From Coralloluteibacterium stylophorae (GTDB taxonomy: Bacteria > Pseudomonadota > Gammaproteobacteria > Xanthomonadales > Xanthomonadaceae): a stretch of DNA of 64,000 nucleotides. Where the stretch lies: the NCBI RefSeq assembly GCF_018122625.2, contig NZ_JAGQFT020000007.1, forward strand, positions 141,836 to 205,835, read 5' to 3'. Below are positions 9,817 through 19,084 of the stretch, one piece after another. Below the pieces are notes generated by a model. It searched no databases and was not told the origin of the DNA. It was given only the letters and a program-made list of their open reading frames with translations. Each line of letters opens with the position of its first letter. The stretch's first letter is position 1. The translations under genes were made by a program, and so were the position numbers.

Positions 9817-10941
9817 ATGGACATCGGCTACTTCCTGAAGCTGATGACGGAAAAGAACGCCTCGGACATGTTCCTGTCCACCGGCGCTCCGGTTTACATC
9901 AAGGTCGAAGGCAAGCTCTACCCGCTGGGCAGCACCGGGCTGCCGCCGGGCATGGTCAAGAAGATCGCCTATTCGCTGATGGACGAGGGCCAGGTGCCCG
10001 TGTTCGAGCGCGATCTCGAGTTCAACATGGCCATCGCGGTCAAGGACGCCGGCCGCTTCCGCGTCAACGTGTTCAAGCAGCGCGGTGAGGTCGGCATGGT
10101 GATCCGCGCGATCAAGTACGAGATCCCCTCGATCGAGCAGCTCAAGCTGCCGGAGATCCTGAAGGACATCGTCGACGAACCGCGTGGCCTGGTCCTGGTG
10201 GTCGGCTCCACCGGTTCCGGCAAGTCGACGACGCTGGCGTCGATGATCGACCACCGCAACGCGACCAAGACCGGGCACATCCTCACCATCGAGGACCCGA
10301 TCGAATACCTGCACCGGCACAAGAAGTCGCTGGTCAACCAGCGCGAGGTCGGCCTCGACACCCATGCCTTCCACAACGCGCTGAAGAACGCGATGCGCGA
10401 GGCGCCCGACGTCATCCTGATCGGCGAGATCCTGGACGCCACGACGATGGAGTCGGCGATCTCCTTCGCCGAGACCGGGCACCTGTGCCTGGCCACGCTG
10501 CACTCCAACAACGCCGACCAGACGCTGGAGCGCATCCTCAACTTCTTCCCGGAATCGGCGCACAAGAACGTACTGATGAACCTGGCGCTGAACCTGCGCG
10601 CGGTGATCAGCCTGCGCCTGGTCGAGGGCATCAGCGGCAAGCGCCTGCCGGCCACCGAGATCCTGATCAACACCCCGCTGATCCGCGACCTGATCCGCCG
10701 CGGTCAGATCCACGAGGTCAAGGAGGCGATGGACAAGTCGCTGCAGGAAGGCATGCACACCTTCGACCAGTCGCTCTACCGCCTCTACAAGGACGGCAAG
10801 ATCGAGCTGGAGGAGGCGCTGCGCAAGGCCGACTCGCGCGACGGGCTGGCGCTGAAGATCCGCCTCACCGAGGGTGGCTCCGGCGAAGAGGATCCCTACG
10901 CCGACACCTTCGGCAACTCCGACAACTCGCTGCAGTACTGA
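9817..10941 (+). CDS. pilU: PilU, type IV pilus retraction ATPase paralogue
   Basis: Hexameric GspE/PilT-superfamily ATPase that assists PilT in pilus retraction. The 374-aa protein has the N-terminal PAS-like domain (1-110), Walker A GSTGSGKST (130-138), Asp box ILTIEDPIEY near 156-165 and the His-box AETGHLCLATLHSNNADQ near 218-235. The NNADQ..ERILNFFPE signature is PilU rather than PilT. In the Walker B region the usual GEIRD/GEVRT reads GEILD (Leu206). The ATG at 9817 is taken as start; GTG at 9811 is also possible with the AAGGGG at 9801-9806. pilT is not in the window. It is convergent with maiA. Confidence 0.93.
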   Translation: MDIGYFLKLMTEKNASDMFLSTGAPVYIKVEGKLYPLGSTGLPPGMVKKIAYSLMDEGQVPVFERDLEFNMAIAVKDAGRFRVNVFKQRGEVGMVIRAIKYEIPSIEQLKLPEILKDIVDEPRGLVLVVGSTGSGKSTTLASMIDHRNATKTGHILTIEDPIEYLHRHKKSLVNQREVGLDTHAFHNALKNAMREAPDVILIGEILDATTMESAISFAETGHLCLATLHSNNADQTLERILNFFPESAHKNVLMNLALNLRAVISLRLVEGISGKRLPATEILINTPLIRDLIRRGQIHEVKEAMDKSLQEGMHTFDQSLYRLYKDGKIELEEALRKADSRDGLALKIRLTEGGSGEEDPYADTFGNSDNSLQY

Positions 10942-10962
10942 TCTCGATCGGCGCGCTTCGGC

Positions 10963-11634
10963 TCAGGCGGCCGGCGCGTCCGGCTGCGCCTCGGGCCGCG
11001 CCGCGGCGAACTCGGGCAGCGCCATGCAGTTGGCCTCGATGCGCGCGACGTTCGGGAACGGCGCGAGGTCGACGCCGAAGCGGCGCGCGTTGTAGACCTG
11101 CGGGACCAGACAGCAGTCGGCCAGGCCCGGCGCCTCGCCGTCGCAGAAGCGGCCGGTGGAAGGATGGTCGGCGAGCAGCGCCTCCAGCGCGGCGAAGCCC
11201 TCGAGCAGCCAGTGCCGGATCCACAGCTCGCGCTCGGCCTGCGGCACCGACCACTCGCCTTCCAGGAACTGCAGCACGCGCAGGTTGTTGAGCGGATGCA
11301 TGTCGCTGGCGACGAGCTGCGCCAGCGCGCGCACGCGCGCCCGGTCGCGGCTGCGCGCGGGCAGCAGCGGCGGCGCGGGCCAGGTCTCGTCGATGTATTC
11401 GATGATCGCCAGCGACTGCCGGAACACGCGCTCGCCGTGCAGCAGCGTCGGCACCACCCCCTGCGGGTTGATCCCGCGGTAGGCCGGCGCATGCTGCTGC
11501 CCGCCGTCGCGGACCAGGTGCACCGGCTCGATGGCGTACTCGAGCCCCTTGAGGTTGAGCGCGATGCGGACGCGGTAGGCGGCGCTGGAGCGCCAGTACG
11601 AGTACAGCGTCAGGGGCGCGGCAGCGGCATTCAC
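10963..11634 (-). CDS. maiA: Maleylacetoacetate isomerase
   Basis: Glutathione-dependent zeta-class GST fold enzyme that turns maleylacetoacetate into fumarylacetoacetate in tyrosine breakdown. The 223-aa product starts TLYSYWRSSAAYRVRIALN, with the family's catalytic SSAAYRVR motif, followed by thioredoxin-fold GINPQGVVPTL and IIEYIDETWP (glutathione site). The C-terminal helical domain runs from about 90. The start is a GTG at 11634; no ATG in frame fits. It lies downstream of fahA on the same strand with 94 nt between, so the two probably form one unit for the last steps of the pathway. Confidence 0.93.
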   Translation of the reverse strand: MNAAAAPLTLYSYWRSSAAYRVRIALNLKGLEYAIEPVHLVRDGGQQHAPAYRGINPQGVVPTLLHGERVFRQSLAIIEYIDETWPAPPLLPARSRDRARVRALAQLVASDMHPLNNLRVLQFLEGEWSVPQAERELWIRHWLLEGFAALEALLADHPSTGRFCDGEAPGLADCCLVPQVYNARRFGVDLAPFPNVARIEANCMALPEFAAARPEAQPDAPAA

Positions 11635-11728
11635 GTCGGTCTCGGCTCCGGTTCCGGCACATGCCGGCGAACCCTCGACGGTAGCGGCTGGACGCAGCCG
11701 CGGGAAGGCCGCATCCCGGCCCGGAGGA

Positions 11729-12709
11729 TCAGGCGCGCACGATCTGCTGATCGATGGCGCCGAAGATGCTGGCGCCGGCGTCGTCGAGCATCTCGATGCG
11801 CACGCGGTCGCCGAAGGCCAGGAACGGGGTCTGCGGCGCGCCCTGCTCGAGCGTCTCGACGGTGCGCTTCTCGGCGAAGCACGAGGCGCCGAGTGCGGTG
11901 TCCTGGTTGGCGACCGTGCCGGAGCCGACCAGGGTGCCCGCGGAGAGCGGACGCGTCTTGGCCGCGTGCGCGACGAGCTGGGCGAAGTCGAACTGCATGT
12001 CGACGCCGGCCTCCGGCGCACCGAACCACTCGCCGTTGACGTGGGTCAGCATCGCGCGGTGCAGCTTGCAGCCGCGCCAGGCGTCGCCCAGTTCGTCCGG
12101 GGTCACGAACACCGGCGACAGCGCCGAGCGCGGCTTGGACTGCAGGAAGCCAAAGCCCTTGGCCAGCTCGGCCGGGATCAGGTTGCGCAGCGACACGTCG
12201 TTGACCAGGCCGACCAGCTGGATGTGGCCGCTGGCGCGCTCCGGCGACACGCCCATCGGCACGTCGTCGGTGACGACCAGGACCTCGGCCTCGAGATCGA
12301 TGCCGTAGCCGGCATCCGCGACCAGCACCGGATCGCGCGGGGCGATGAAGCCGGCGCTGGTCGCCTGGTACATCAGCGGATCGGTGTAGAAGCTCTCCGG
12401 CACCTCGGCGCCGCGGGCGCGGCGCACGCGCTCCACGTGCGGCAGGTAGGCGCTGCCGTCGACGAACTCGTAGGCGCGTGGCAGCGGCGCGGCAAGCGCC
12501 TCCATGTCGAGGTCGAAGGCATCCTCGGCCTCGCCCGCCACCAGCCGCTCGTAGAGCGTGTTGAGACGCGGCGCGAGGTTGGACCAGTTCTCCAGCGCGC
12601 GCTGCAGCGTGTCGGCGATGCCGGTCGCGCGCACGGCGCGCGCGAGATCGCGGCTGACCACCACCAGGGTGCCATCGCGGCCGCCTTCCTTCAGGGAACC
12701 CAGCTTCAT
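11729..12709 (-). CDS. fahA: Fumarylacetoacetate hydrolase
   Basis: Splits fumarylacetoacetate into fumarate and acetoacetate, the final step of tyrosine catabolism. It is 326 aa, the bacterial FAH-family length. Metal ligands are recognisable in DLEAEVLVV (acidic pair near 140) and in VGLVNDVSLR, and the substrate loop is KGFGFLQSKPRSALSPVFVTPDE. The ATG at 12709 follows GGAGGT about 12 nt upstream. It is first in the fahA-maiA unit. The upstream enzymes HppD and HmgA are encoded about 41 kb away. Confidence 0.93.
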   Translation of the reverse strand: MKLGSLKEGGRDGTLVVVSRDLARAVRATGIADTLQRALENWSNLAPRLNTLYERLVAGEAEDAFDLDMEALAAPLPRAYEFVDGSAYLPHVERVRRARGAEVPESFYTDPLMYQATSAGFIAPRDPVLVADAGYGIDLEAEVLVVTDDVPMGVSPERASGHIQLVGLVNDVSLRNLIPAELAKGFGFLQSKPRSALSPVFVTPDELGDAWRGCKLHRAMLTHVNGEWFGAPEAGVDMQFDFAQLVAHAAKTRPLSAGTLVGSGTVANQDTALGASCFAEKRTVETLEQGAPQTPFLAFGDRVRIEMLDDAGASIFGAIDQQIVRA

Positions 12710-12816
12710 TCGCTCAAGACCTCCATGACGATGTGCGGAGGCCGGATCAGGACGCCCGGACCGCACCGGGCCGGCGATTGTAGCCATACCGCGCCGCGGC
12801 GTGCCGCAATGCGGCC

Positions 12817-15561
12817 TCAGCCCGACGCGAGCCCGGTGCGACGCTCCAGGCCCTGCAGGTCCGCCAGGGCCGGCGTCTGCGGCAGGAGCAGGCGGCGCAG
12901 CACCGGCGCGGCCCGCTCGATCTCCATGCGTGCGTCGTCGATCCGCGCCGCGGCCAGCAGCGCCCTGGCGTAGTCCAGCCGCCACTGCGCCGTGCGCACG
13001 TGCATTTCGCCGAGGTCCTGCGCGGCAGTGGCCACCACCGCGCGCCACTGCGCCACGGCATCGGCGGTTGCGCCGTCGCGCGCGCTGGCCAGTTGCGCGG
13101 CCACGACGTCGCGACGCAGCCGCAGCGGCGCGCTCTCCGCCAGGACGGGGCTCGCCGCGAGACCGGCGAGCGCGCGCTCCGCGGCATCGGGATGCGCGTC
13201 GAGCAGTTCGAGTTCGGCGAGGCTGATGCGGGTGATGACCGTGTCCGGGTTGTCCTCGCCGTGGAGCGCGAGCCAGTCGTCCAGCGCGGCCTCCAGCATC
13301 GGCCGCGCCTGCGCGACCCGTGCGGTGCGCATCAGCAGGCGGGCGAGGTTCGCCCGTGCCCGGACCACCGCCGGCGCCGTCTCCTCGAGGTGGCGGCGAC
13401 GCAGTTCGAGCGAACGCCGGTAGCCCTCTTCCGCACCCGCCAGGTCGCCGCGCATCTCCAGCAGGCTCGCGAGGTTGTTCGCGAACACCGCCTGGTCGAG
13501 GGTATCGGCGCCGTTGACCGCGGCGTCCATCGCGATCGCCGCGCGGTACTCCTGCTCGGACGCGTCGTAGTCGCCCTCGTCCTGCAGCACGCTGGCCAGC
13601 TCGCCGTGCAGGTCTGCCGCGCGGCTGCTGTCGGCGCCGTGCACGCGCTCGGTGATGGTCAGGCACTCGCGCAGGATGTCGCCGGCCTCGGCATAGCGGC
13701 CCTGGCGGGCGAGCGTGACACCGAGACCGCGCAGGCCGTTGGCGTATTCGTAGCTCAGCGTGCCGGCGGCGGCGCGCTTGATCGCCAGGGCCTCGCGGTA
13801 CAGCGCTTCGGCCTCGGCGAGGCGGCCTCGGCGCGAGGCGAGCTGGCCGAGGTTGTGCAGCGTCGCGGAAGTCTCCAGACCACGCGGACCGATCACCTCG
13901 CGGCGCAGTGCCAGCGCACTCTCGAGTGCCGCCTGCGCGGCATCAAGGTCGCCCGAGGACTGGTACGCAAGTCCGAGCGTGTTGAGGGATTCGGCATGCA
14001 GCGCGGGATCCCGATCGCCGCGCAGACGGTCTGCATGCTCCGCCGCGGCGACCGCATCCGCGCCGTGCCCTGCGTTGGCCAGCATCACCGCCTGATGGCT
14101 CAGCGCCTCGGCCGCGATCAGCCGGGCCTCGCGGCTACCGTCGCGGGCCACCTCGGCCGCTTCCCGGAACAGGCCGTTGGCGCGCTCGGTCTCGCCCAGG
14201 TTGTTGTAGGCCTCGGCAAGTGTATCGAGCAGGCGTGCGCGCAGCAGCGGGTCCGACACGAGCTCCCGCCCGATCCGGATCGACGCCTGGTCGAGGACGT
14301 CGCGCGCCTCGATCCGCTCGGCGCCCGCGGCGCCACGACCGCGCGGATCGGCCGCCTCGAAGGCGGCGACGAGGAAGTCGCTCACCTCCTGCGCGACGCG
14401 CGCCTCGGCTTCCGCCCGCGCGCGCTCGGCGTCGAGACGCCAGACGAAGGTCCCCACGAGGGCGACGAAGACGGCCGCCGCGGCCGCGCCGCGCCAGCGC
14501 CGCCGCAGCGAGCGGCGCATTCGGTATCCCGGCGTCGCCGGACGCGCGCGCACCGGCAGGTGCCGGCGGTGGCGTTCGAGGTCGGCAGCGAAGGCCTCGA
14601 CGCTGGGATAGCGATCCTCGGCCTCGGGCCGGCAGGCGCGCGCGCAGATCGCATCGAGGTCGCCGCGCAGGCGGCGCTTCAGGCGTCCATCCTCTGCCAG
14701 CGCGCTCGGTGCCGGCACGGCGTTCCCGTCCGGATGCGCCCTGCGTCCGGCCAGCAGCTCGACCAGGATCACGCCGAGGCTGTAGACGTCGCTGGCGGCC
14801 TGCGGCCGATGTCCGGCCCGCTGCTCCGGACTGGCGTAGCCCGGGGTGCCGTAGCCACCCGCTCCCGACGCGTCGTCCTGCATGCGGGCGATGCCGAAAT
14901 CCAGCAGCACCGGCTCGCCGTCCTCGCGCACCAGGATGTTGCTGGGCTTGAGGTCGCAGTGCACGACCAGGCGCTGGTGCGCGGCCTGCACCGCGCGGCA
15001 GATGCGCAGCATCATGTCCACGCAGGCGTCCAGCGGACGCGCCGCCTGTCCGCGCCAGGCATCGAGCGTGCGACCGGCGATGTACTCCATGACCAGGTAG
15101 GGCTGCCCGGCGGGCGTGGTGCCGCCGTCGTAGAGACGGGCGATGTTGGGATGCTGCAGGTCGGCCAGGATCTGCCGCTCGCCCGCGAGCCGCTCCGACG
15201 CGCCGGGGCTGGCGATGCCGCGCAGCAGCTTGATCGCGACGCGGTGCCGGTAGAGGCGGTCGTCGCGCTCGGCGACGAAGACCGTGCCCATCCCGCCGGC
15301 ACCGAGCCGCTCGACCAGGCGCCAGACGCCGAGCCGGTCGCCGACCGCGAGCTCGGTCTCCGGAAGGCTCGCCATCAGCTCCCCCAGCGGGGCCACCGCA
15401 CGCTGCAGGCTGACGGTCTGCGCCTCCAGCAGTTCGAGCACCCGCGCCGCCACCTGCGGATCGGCGTCGAGCTCGGCCAGCCGCGCCCGCCACGCCGAAG
15501 GCGGCAGGTCGCAGAGCGCCTCGAACAGGTCGCGTACCGTGTTCGGGGCCGCCGCGCTCAT
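12817..15561 (-). CDS. Membrane serine/threonine protein kinase with TPR sensor domain
   Basis: A 914-aa Hanks-type kinase. The N-terminal helical segment (1-75) is of unknown role. The kinase domain covers about 78-335: glycine loop LGAGGMGTVF (87-96), catalytic Lys111, catalytic loop HCDLKPSNIL (201-210) and DFG at 221-223. The residue before the catalytic Asp is Cys (HCD) rather than Arg, so the usual RD-type activation-loop control is absent. A basic juxtamembrane segment and one membrane helix (about 358-374) are followed by about 430 residues of tetratricopeptide repeats (TLGLAYQSSGDLDAAQ, TLHNLGQLASRRGRLAEA). Targets are unknown. It stands alone, downstream of the tRNA-Gln terminator. 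Confidence 0.9.
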   Translation of the reverse strand: MSAAAPNTVRDLFEALCDLPPSAWRARLAELDADPQVAARVLELLEAQTVSLQRAVAPLGELMASLPETELAVGDRLGVWRLVERLGAGGMGTVFVAERDDRLYRHRVAIKLLRGIASPGASERLAGERQILADLQHPNIARLYDGGTTPAGQPYLVMEYIAGRTLDAWRGQAARPLDACVDMMLRICRAVQAAHQRLVVHCDLKPSNILVREDGEPVLLDFGIARMQDDASGAGGYGTPGYASPEQRAGHRPQAASDVYSLGVILVELLAGRRAHPDGNAVPAPSALAEDGRLKRRLRGDLDAICARACRPEAEDRYPSVEAFAADLERHRRHLPVRARPATPGYRMRRSLRRRWRGAAAAAVFVALVGTFVWRLDAERARAEAEARVAQEVSDFLVAAFEAADPRGRGAAGAERIEARDVLDQASIRIGRELVSDPLLRARLLDTLAEAYNNLGETERANGLFREAAEVARDGSREARLIAAEALSHQAVMLANAGHGADAVAAAEHADRLRGDRDPALHAESLNTLGLAYQSSGDLDAAQAALESALALRREVIGPRGLETSATLHNLGQLASRRGRLAEAEALYREALAIKRAAAGTLSYEYANGLRGLGVTLARQGRYAEAGDILRECLTITERVHGADSSRAADLHGELASVLQDEGDYDASEQEYRAAIAMDAAVNGADTLDQAVFANNLASLLEMRGDLAGAEEGYRRSLELRRRHLEETAPAVVRARANLARLLMRTARVAQARPMLEAALDDWLALHGEDNPDTVITRISLAELELLDAHPDAAERALAGLAASPVLAESAPLRLRRDVVAAQLASARDGATADAVAQWRAVVATAAQDLGEMHVRTAQWRLDYARALLAAARIDDARMEIERAAPVLRRLLLPQTPALADLQGLERRTGLASG

Positions 15562-15721
15562 CGCCGCGGTCCCGGTACGTGCGTGCAGATTCCCGCGCCC
15601 GCCCACCCGCGGTCGCACCGCGGCTGCGACATGACGATCATCGGGCCCTCCCCAAGGCGCGCGCTGACGAAGTTCCTGTTTAGCGCAGGAAGCGGGCGGC
15701 TGTCTGCGCCGGCCGTTGCAC

Positions 15722-15757
15722 AAAAAAAGGCCTCCGATCGCTCGGAGGCCTTTTCGA
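15722..15757 (-). terminator. Rho-independent terminator after tRNA-Gln
   Basis: A stem of AGGCCTCCGA with TCGGAGGCCT around a TCGC loop. On the minus strand it is followed by seven T residues. It lies just past the tRNA-Gln 3' end and ends the rplM-rpsI-tRNA stretch before the kinase gene. Confidence 0.88.
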
Positions 15758-15760
15758 ACG

Positions 15761-15834
15761 TGGCAGGGGAACTAGGATTCGAACCTAGATTGACGGAGTC
15801 AGAGTCCGTTGTCCTACCATTAGACGATTCCCCT
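15761..15834 (-). tRNA. tRNA-Gln (anticodon CTG)
   Basis: The minus strand folds as a tRNA: acceptor AGGGGAA paired with TTCCCCT, the D arm with TAATGGTAGGA, anticodon stem ACGGA/TCCGT with loop CTCTGAC (anticodon CTG, reading CAG), and the T arm CTAGGTTCGAATCCTAG. The discriminator is G and CCA is encoded (15761-15763). It lies about 50 nt after the rpsI stop and may be cut from the same transcript. Confidence 0.96.
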
Positions 15835-15885
15835 ACTGGAAAACCTTGGCGCCGGCGCTCTGACCCTGCCGGCGCTGCAGCGCGA

Positions 15886-16281
15886 TCAGCGCTTGGAGAA
15901 CTGGGTCGCGCGACGTGCCTTGTGCAGACCGACCTTCTTGCGCTCCACCTCACGGGCGTCGCGGGTCATGTAGCCGGCGCGGCGCAGATCGGACTTGAGC
16001 GTGTCATTGTACTCGACCAGCGCGCGGGCGATACCCAGGCGGATGGCGCCGGCCTGGCCGGTGCTGCCGCCGCCGGCGACGGTGACGTTGATGTCGAACT
16101 TGTCGCTCATCTCGGTCAGCTCGAGCGGCTGGCGCACGATCATGCGCGCGGTCTCGCGACCGAAGAACTGGTCGAGCGGGCGCTGGTTGACGGTGATCTT
16201 GCCTTCGCCGCCGGCCTTGATGAAGACGCGGGCGGTGGAGGACTTGCGACGGCCGGTGCCGTAGAACTGCTGGGTTGCCAT
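15886..16281 (-). CDS. rpsI: 30S ribosomal protein S9
   Basis: Small-subunit protein of 131 aa with the usual [13 protein letters not shown] start region, [19 protein letters not shown] centre and the basic tail ending RRATQFSKR, whose last Lys-Arg reaches toward the P-site tRNA. The start at 16281 gives [13 protein letters not shown], the standard length. It lies 26 nt downstream of rplM, the conserved bacterial order. Confidence 0.98.
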   Translation of the reverse strand: MATQQFYGTGRRKSSTARVFIKAGGEGKITVNQRPLDQFFGRETARMIVRQPLELTEMSDKFDINVTVAGGGSTGQAGAIRLGIARALVEYNDTLKSDLRRAGYMTRDAREVERKKVGLHKARRATQFSKR

Positions 16282-16307
16282 GTCGTAGAGAACCTGATCG
16301 CTATCGC

Positions 16308-16736
16308 TTAGATGTCCAGCGCCTGCGGCTGCTGGGCGGCATGCGGATGCTCGGAACCGCCGTAGACCTTGAGCTTGCGGTACATCGCACGGCCGAGCGG
16401 GTTCTTGGGCAGCATACCCTTGACCGCGATCTCGATCACGCGCTCCGGGTGCTTGTCCAGCGCCTGCTGCAGCGACTCGGTCTTGAGGTTGCCGATGTAG
16501 CCGGTGAAGCGGTGGTACTTCTTGTCCTGCAGCTTGTTGCCGGTCACGTGGATCTTGTCCGCGTTGATCACGACGATGTAGTCGCCGGTGTCGACGTGCG
16601 GGGTGTAGACCGGCTTGTGCTTGCCGCGCAGACGGCGTGCCAGCTCCGAGGCCAGACGGCCGAGCGTCTTGCCGGAGGCGTCGACCAGGTACCAGTCGCG
16701 CTGCACGGTTTCCGACTTGGCGGTGAAAGTCTTCAT
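16308..16736 (-). CDS. rplM: 50S ribosomal protein L13
   Basis: Large-subunit protein of 142 aa starting [20 protein letters not shown], with [20 protein letters not shown] and [18 protein letters not shown] as family marks. First gene of the rplM-rpsI operon. The promoter just upstream is listed separately. Confidence 0.98.
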   Translation of the reverse strand: MKTFTAKSETVQRDWYLVDASGKTLGRLASELARRLRGKHKPVYTPHVDTGDYIVVINADKIHVTGNKLQDKKYHRFTGYIGNLKTESLQQALDKHPERVIEIAVKGMLPKNPLGRAMYRKLKVYGGSEHPHAAQQPQALDI

Positions 16737-16785
16737 GACGGTTCCAACAACGTAGAAGTGGGACGCGGGACAGCAAAGAAGCGGA

Positions 16786-16815
16786 ATGATAGCCGGCACG
16801 GCCGGTCGTCCGCAA
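16786..16815 (-). promoter_or_regulatory. Probable sigma-70 promoter of rplM-rpsI
   Basis: On the minus strand TTGCGG (16815-16810) is followed after 18 nt by TATCAT (16791-16786). The start point would lie near 16779, about 43 nt before the rplM ATG. The match is by eye to the consensus. Confidence 0.6.
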
Positions 16816-16848
16816 GTCACCGAGCCGGCAATGTTAGCATCCGCGCCG

Positions 16849-17979
16849 ATGGAAATGCACGCGCCTGCAGCCACGATGCCCGTCGATCCGCTGCAGGCCC
16901 TGGCGGCGCAGTGCGTACAGTGCGGGCTGTGCCTGCCGCACTGCCCCACCTATGCGCTGGAGCGGACCGAGGCGGAAGGCCCGCGCGGCCGCATCGCCTA
17001 CGTGCGCGGCCTGGCGTCCGGCGATCTGGCGCCCACGGTCGCGGGCGACCGCCATCTCGACCACTGCCTCGGCTGCCGACGCTGCGAGACCGCCTGCCCC
17101 GCGGGGGTGCGCTTCGGCGCGCTGCTGCTGGCCGCGCGCAGCCGGCAGCGCCAACGCCGGGCGCCGCCCTGGCGCCAGCGCCTGCTCGAGGCGATGGCCG
17201 CGCGACCGCGATGGCTCGGCGGCCTGATGCGGCTGTACCGGCGCGTGGCGCCGCTGTTGCCGCGCCGGGCGCGACCGCTGCCGGTCCCGCCGCCGGCGCC
17301 GCGCGGGACCGACTGGCCGCGTGGCGGCGGGCACGCGATCTTCCTCGGCTGCGTCGCCCGTACCTACGACGGCGAGGTCGCCGACGCCCTGCGCCTGCTG
17401 GCCGCCCGCGCCGGGCTGGCGCTCGGCCGTCCACAGGCACAGACCTGCTGCGGCGCGCTGCACGCCCATGCCGGCGACGACGCCACGGCGGCGCGCCTGG
17501 CCGCGACCAACCGCGCCGCCTTCGCCGGCTGCGGCGAGATCCTCACCACCGCGAGCGGCTGCCATGAAGCCGTGGCGGCGGCGCTCGGCCCGGGCCGCAC
17601 GAGCGATGCGCTGGTGTTCCTCGCGCGGCACGCCGACGCCCTGCGGTTCCGTCCCGCCGCCACGCGCGTGGCGCTGCACCTGCCCTGCACCCAGCACCGG
17701 CTCGCCGGCAGCGTCGCCGCCACCCGCACGCTCCTGGCACGCGTGCCCGACCTCGAGGTCGTGGACCTGCCGCAGGGCTGCTGCGGTGCCGCCGGCAGCG
17801 CCATGCTGCTGCGGCCCGAGCGCGCCGCCGACCTGCGCGCGCCGCTCCTCCACGGCCTCGCCGCATCCGGGGCGACTACACTGTTGAGCGCCAACATCGG
17901 CTGCCGGCTGCACCTGGCCAATGCGGCGGACGTGCCGGTCCGGCATCCCATCGCCTTCCTCGCCGAGCACCTGCAATGA
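16849..17979 (+). CDS. (Fe-S)-binding oxidoreductase subunit, GlcF/CCG family
   Basis: A 376-aa iron-sulfur protein of the GlcF/LutA/HdrD type. It has two 4Fe-4S motifs, [12 protein letters not shown] and [12 protein letters not shown], in the first 90 residues, and two cysteine-rich CCG domains (TCCGALHAH near 205 and [10 protein letters not shown] near 310). Such subunits pass electrons from a flavin dehydrogenase (glycolate, lactate and similar) to the membrane. No GlcD-like partner is nearby, so the substrate cannot be named. Start at ATG 16849; 16876 is an alternative. The stop overlaps the coq7 start (ATGA at 17976-17979). Confidence 0.85.
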   Translation: MEMHAPAATMPVDPLQALAAQCVQCGLCLPHCPTYALERTEAEGPRGRIAYVRGLASGDLAPTVAGDRHLDHCLGCRRCETACPAGVRFGALLLAARSRQRQRRAPPWRQRLLEAMAARPRWLGGLMRLYRRVAPLLPRRARPLPVPPPAPRGTDWPRGGGHAIFLGCVARTYDGEVADALRLLAARAGLALGRPQAQTCCGALHAHAGDDATAARLAATNRAAFAGCGEILTTASGCHEAVAAALGPGRTSDALVFLARHADALRFRPAATRVALHLPCTQHRLAGSVAATRTLLARVPDLEVVDLPQGCCGAAGSAMLLRPERAADLRAPLLHGLAASGATTLLSANIGCRLHLANAADVPVRHPIAFLAEHLQ

Positions 17980-18620
17980 GCACAGCACGCCACTACAGCC
18001 TGCCCGACCGCCTGATCATCGCCTGCGAGGACGCGGTCGGCGCCGTGTTCGGCCGCCCGCAGGCGCAGCGCGCGTTCCCGGGCGTCGACGAGGCCGACGT
18101 CGTACTGGAGGATGCCGAACGCCGCCACGCCGCCGGCCTGATGCGGATCAACCACACCGGCGAGGTCTGCGCGCAGGCCCTCTACCTGGGCCAGGCCGCG
18201 GTGGCGCGGGATGCGGCCACGGCCGCGCACCTGCGCGAGGCGGCGGGCGAGGAGACCGACCACCTGGCCTGGTGCACGCAGCGGCTGGAGGAACTCGACG
18301 ACCGCCCGAGCCTGCTCAACCCGCTGTGGTATGCGGGCAGCTTCGCCATCGGCGCACTCGCCGGCATCCGCGGCGACGGCTACAACCTGGGCTTCGTGGT
18401 GGAGACCGAGCGCCAGGTCGAGGCGCATCTCGACGAGCACCTGGAGACCCTGCCGCCGGCCGACGCGCGCTCGCGCGCCGTGCTGCGGGTGATGAAGGAC
18501 GACGAGGCGCGCCATGCCGACAACGCCGAGGCCGCCGGCGCGCGGCGCCTGCCGTTCCCGATCCCGCGCCTGATGCGGCTGACCAGCTCGGTGATGAAGG
18601 CGGTCGCCTACCGGATCTGA
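17976..18620 (+). CDS. coq7: Coq7, demethoxyubiquinone hydroxylase
   Basis: Diiron membrane-bound monooxygenase for the last hydroxylation in ubiquinone synthesis. The 214-aa protein has the four-helix carboxylate-bridged diiron ligands: MRINHTGEV (Glu), EETDHLAW (Glu and His), [12 protein letters not shown] (Glu) and [11 protein letters not shown] (Glu and His). It overlaps the preceding Fe-S gene by 4 nt, so it is translationally coupled to it; both have to do with quinone-linked electron flow. It is convergent with the SMR gene 13 nt away. Confidence 0.95.
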   Translation: MSTARHYSLPDRLIIACEDAVGAVFGRPQAQRAFPGVDEADVVLEDAERRHAAGLMRINHTGEVCAQALYLGQAAVARDAATAAHLREAAGEETDHLAWCTQRLEELDDRPSLLNPLWYAGSFAIGALAGIRGDGYNLGFVVETERQVEAHLDEHLETLPPADARSRAVLRVMKDDEARHADNAEAAGARRLPFPIPRLMRLTSSVMKAVAYRI

Positions 18621-18633
18621 GCCGGCGGCGCGC

Positions 18634-18951
18634 TCAGGCGGACACCAGCTTCAGCCCGAGCACGCCGGCCACGATCAGCCCGATGCACAGCAGGCGCGCG
18701 GGGCTCGCGCTCTCGCCCAGCAGCACGATGCCGAGGATGGCGGTGCCGGCCGCGCCGATCCCCGTCCACACTGCGTAACCGGTGCCGATCGGGATCTGCC
18801 TCAGCGCCTGCGCCAGGCACCACAGGCTGACGCCCATCGCCGCCAGGGTGGCGAGGCTCGGCCACAGCCGGCTGAAGCCCTCGGTGTACTTGAGGCCGAT
18901 GGCCCAGGCGATCTCGAACACGCCCGCGACCGCCAGGTAGACCCATGCCAT
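18634..18951 (-). CDS. Small multidrug resistance exporter, SugE/Gdx type (guanidinium)
   Basis: A 105-aa four-helix SMR protein. The essential Glu13 lies in [19 protein letters not shown]. The LKYTEGF segment and [15 protein letters not shown] are typical of the SugE/Gdx subfamily, which exports guanidinium by proton exchange, rather than EmrE. No guanidine riboswitch pattern is visible upstream; that DNA is taken up by the speD terminator. The exact substrate is inferred from subfamily features. Confidence 0.88.
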   Translation of the reverse strand: MAWVYLAVAGVFEIAWAIGLKYTEGFSRLWPSLATLAAMGVSLWCLAQALRQIPIGTGYAVWTGIGAAGTAILGIVLLGESASPARLLCIGLIVAGVLGLKLVSA

Positions 18952-18993
18952 GTCGTCGTCTCCCGTGCGCAGCGCCGGCGGCCGCCGGCGATG

Positions 18994-19033
18994 AAAACGA
19001 CGACGGCCCGGCGGATGCGCCGGGCCGTCGTCG
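18994..19033 (-). terminator. Terminator of speD
   Basis: A perfect 16-bp inverted repeat (CGACGACGGCCCGGCG and complement, 18998-19013 with 19018-19033) around a GATG loop. On the minus strand it is followed by TTTT. It separates speD from the SMR gene. Confidence 0.8.
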
Positions 19034-19084
19034 GCCGTGTCTCGCGCGGCCTGCGGGCCGCGGACGGGTCGTCCCGCCGTCGGA

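Noticed and set aside
13000..16311. Plus-strand open frame of about 1100 codons across the kinase, tRNA and rpsI
   Set aside because: It crosses a tRNA gene, a terminator and a ribosomal protein gene in antisense. It is a frame shadow.
18952..19084. Guanidine riboswitch before the SugE/Gdx-type gene
   Set aside because: The bases are a perfect 16-bp hairpin of the speD terminator. No ykkC-type conserved bases are visible.
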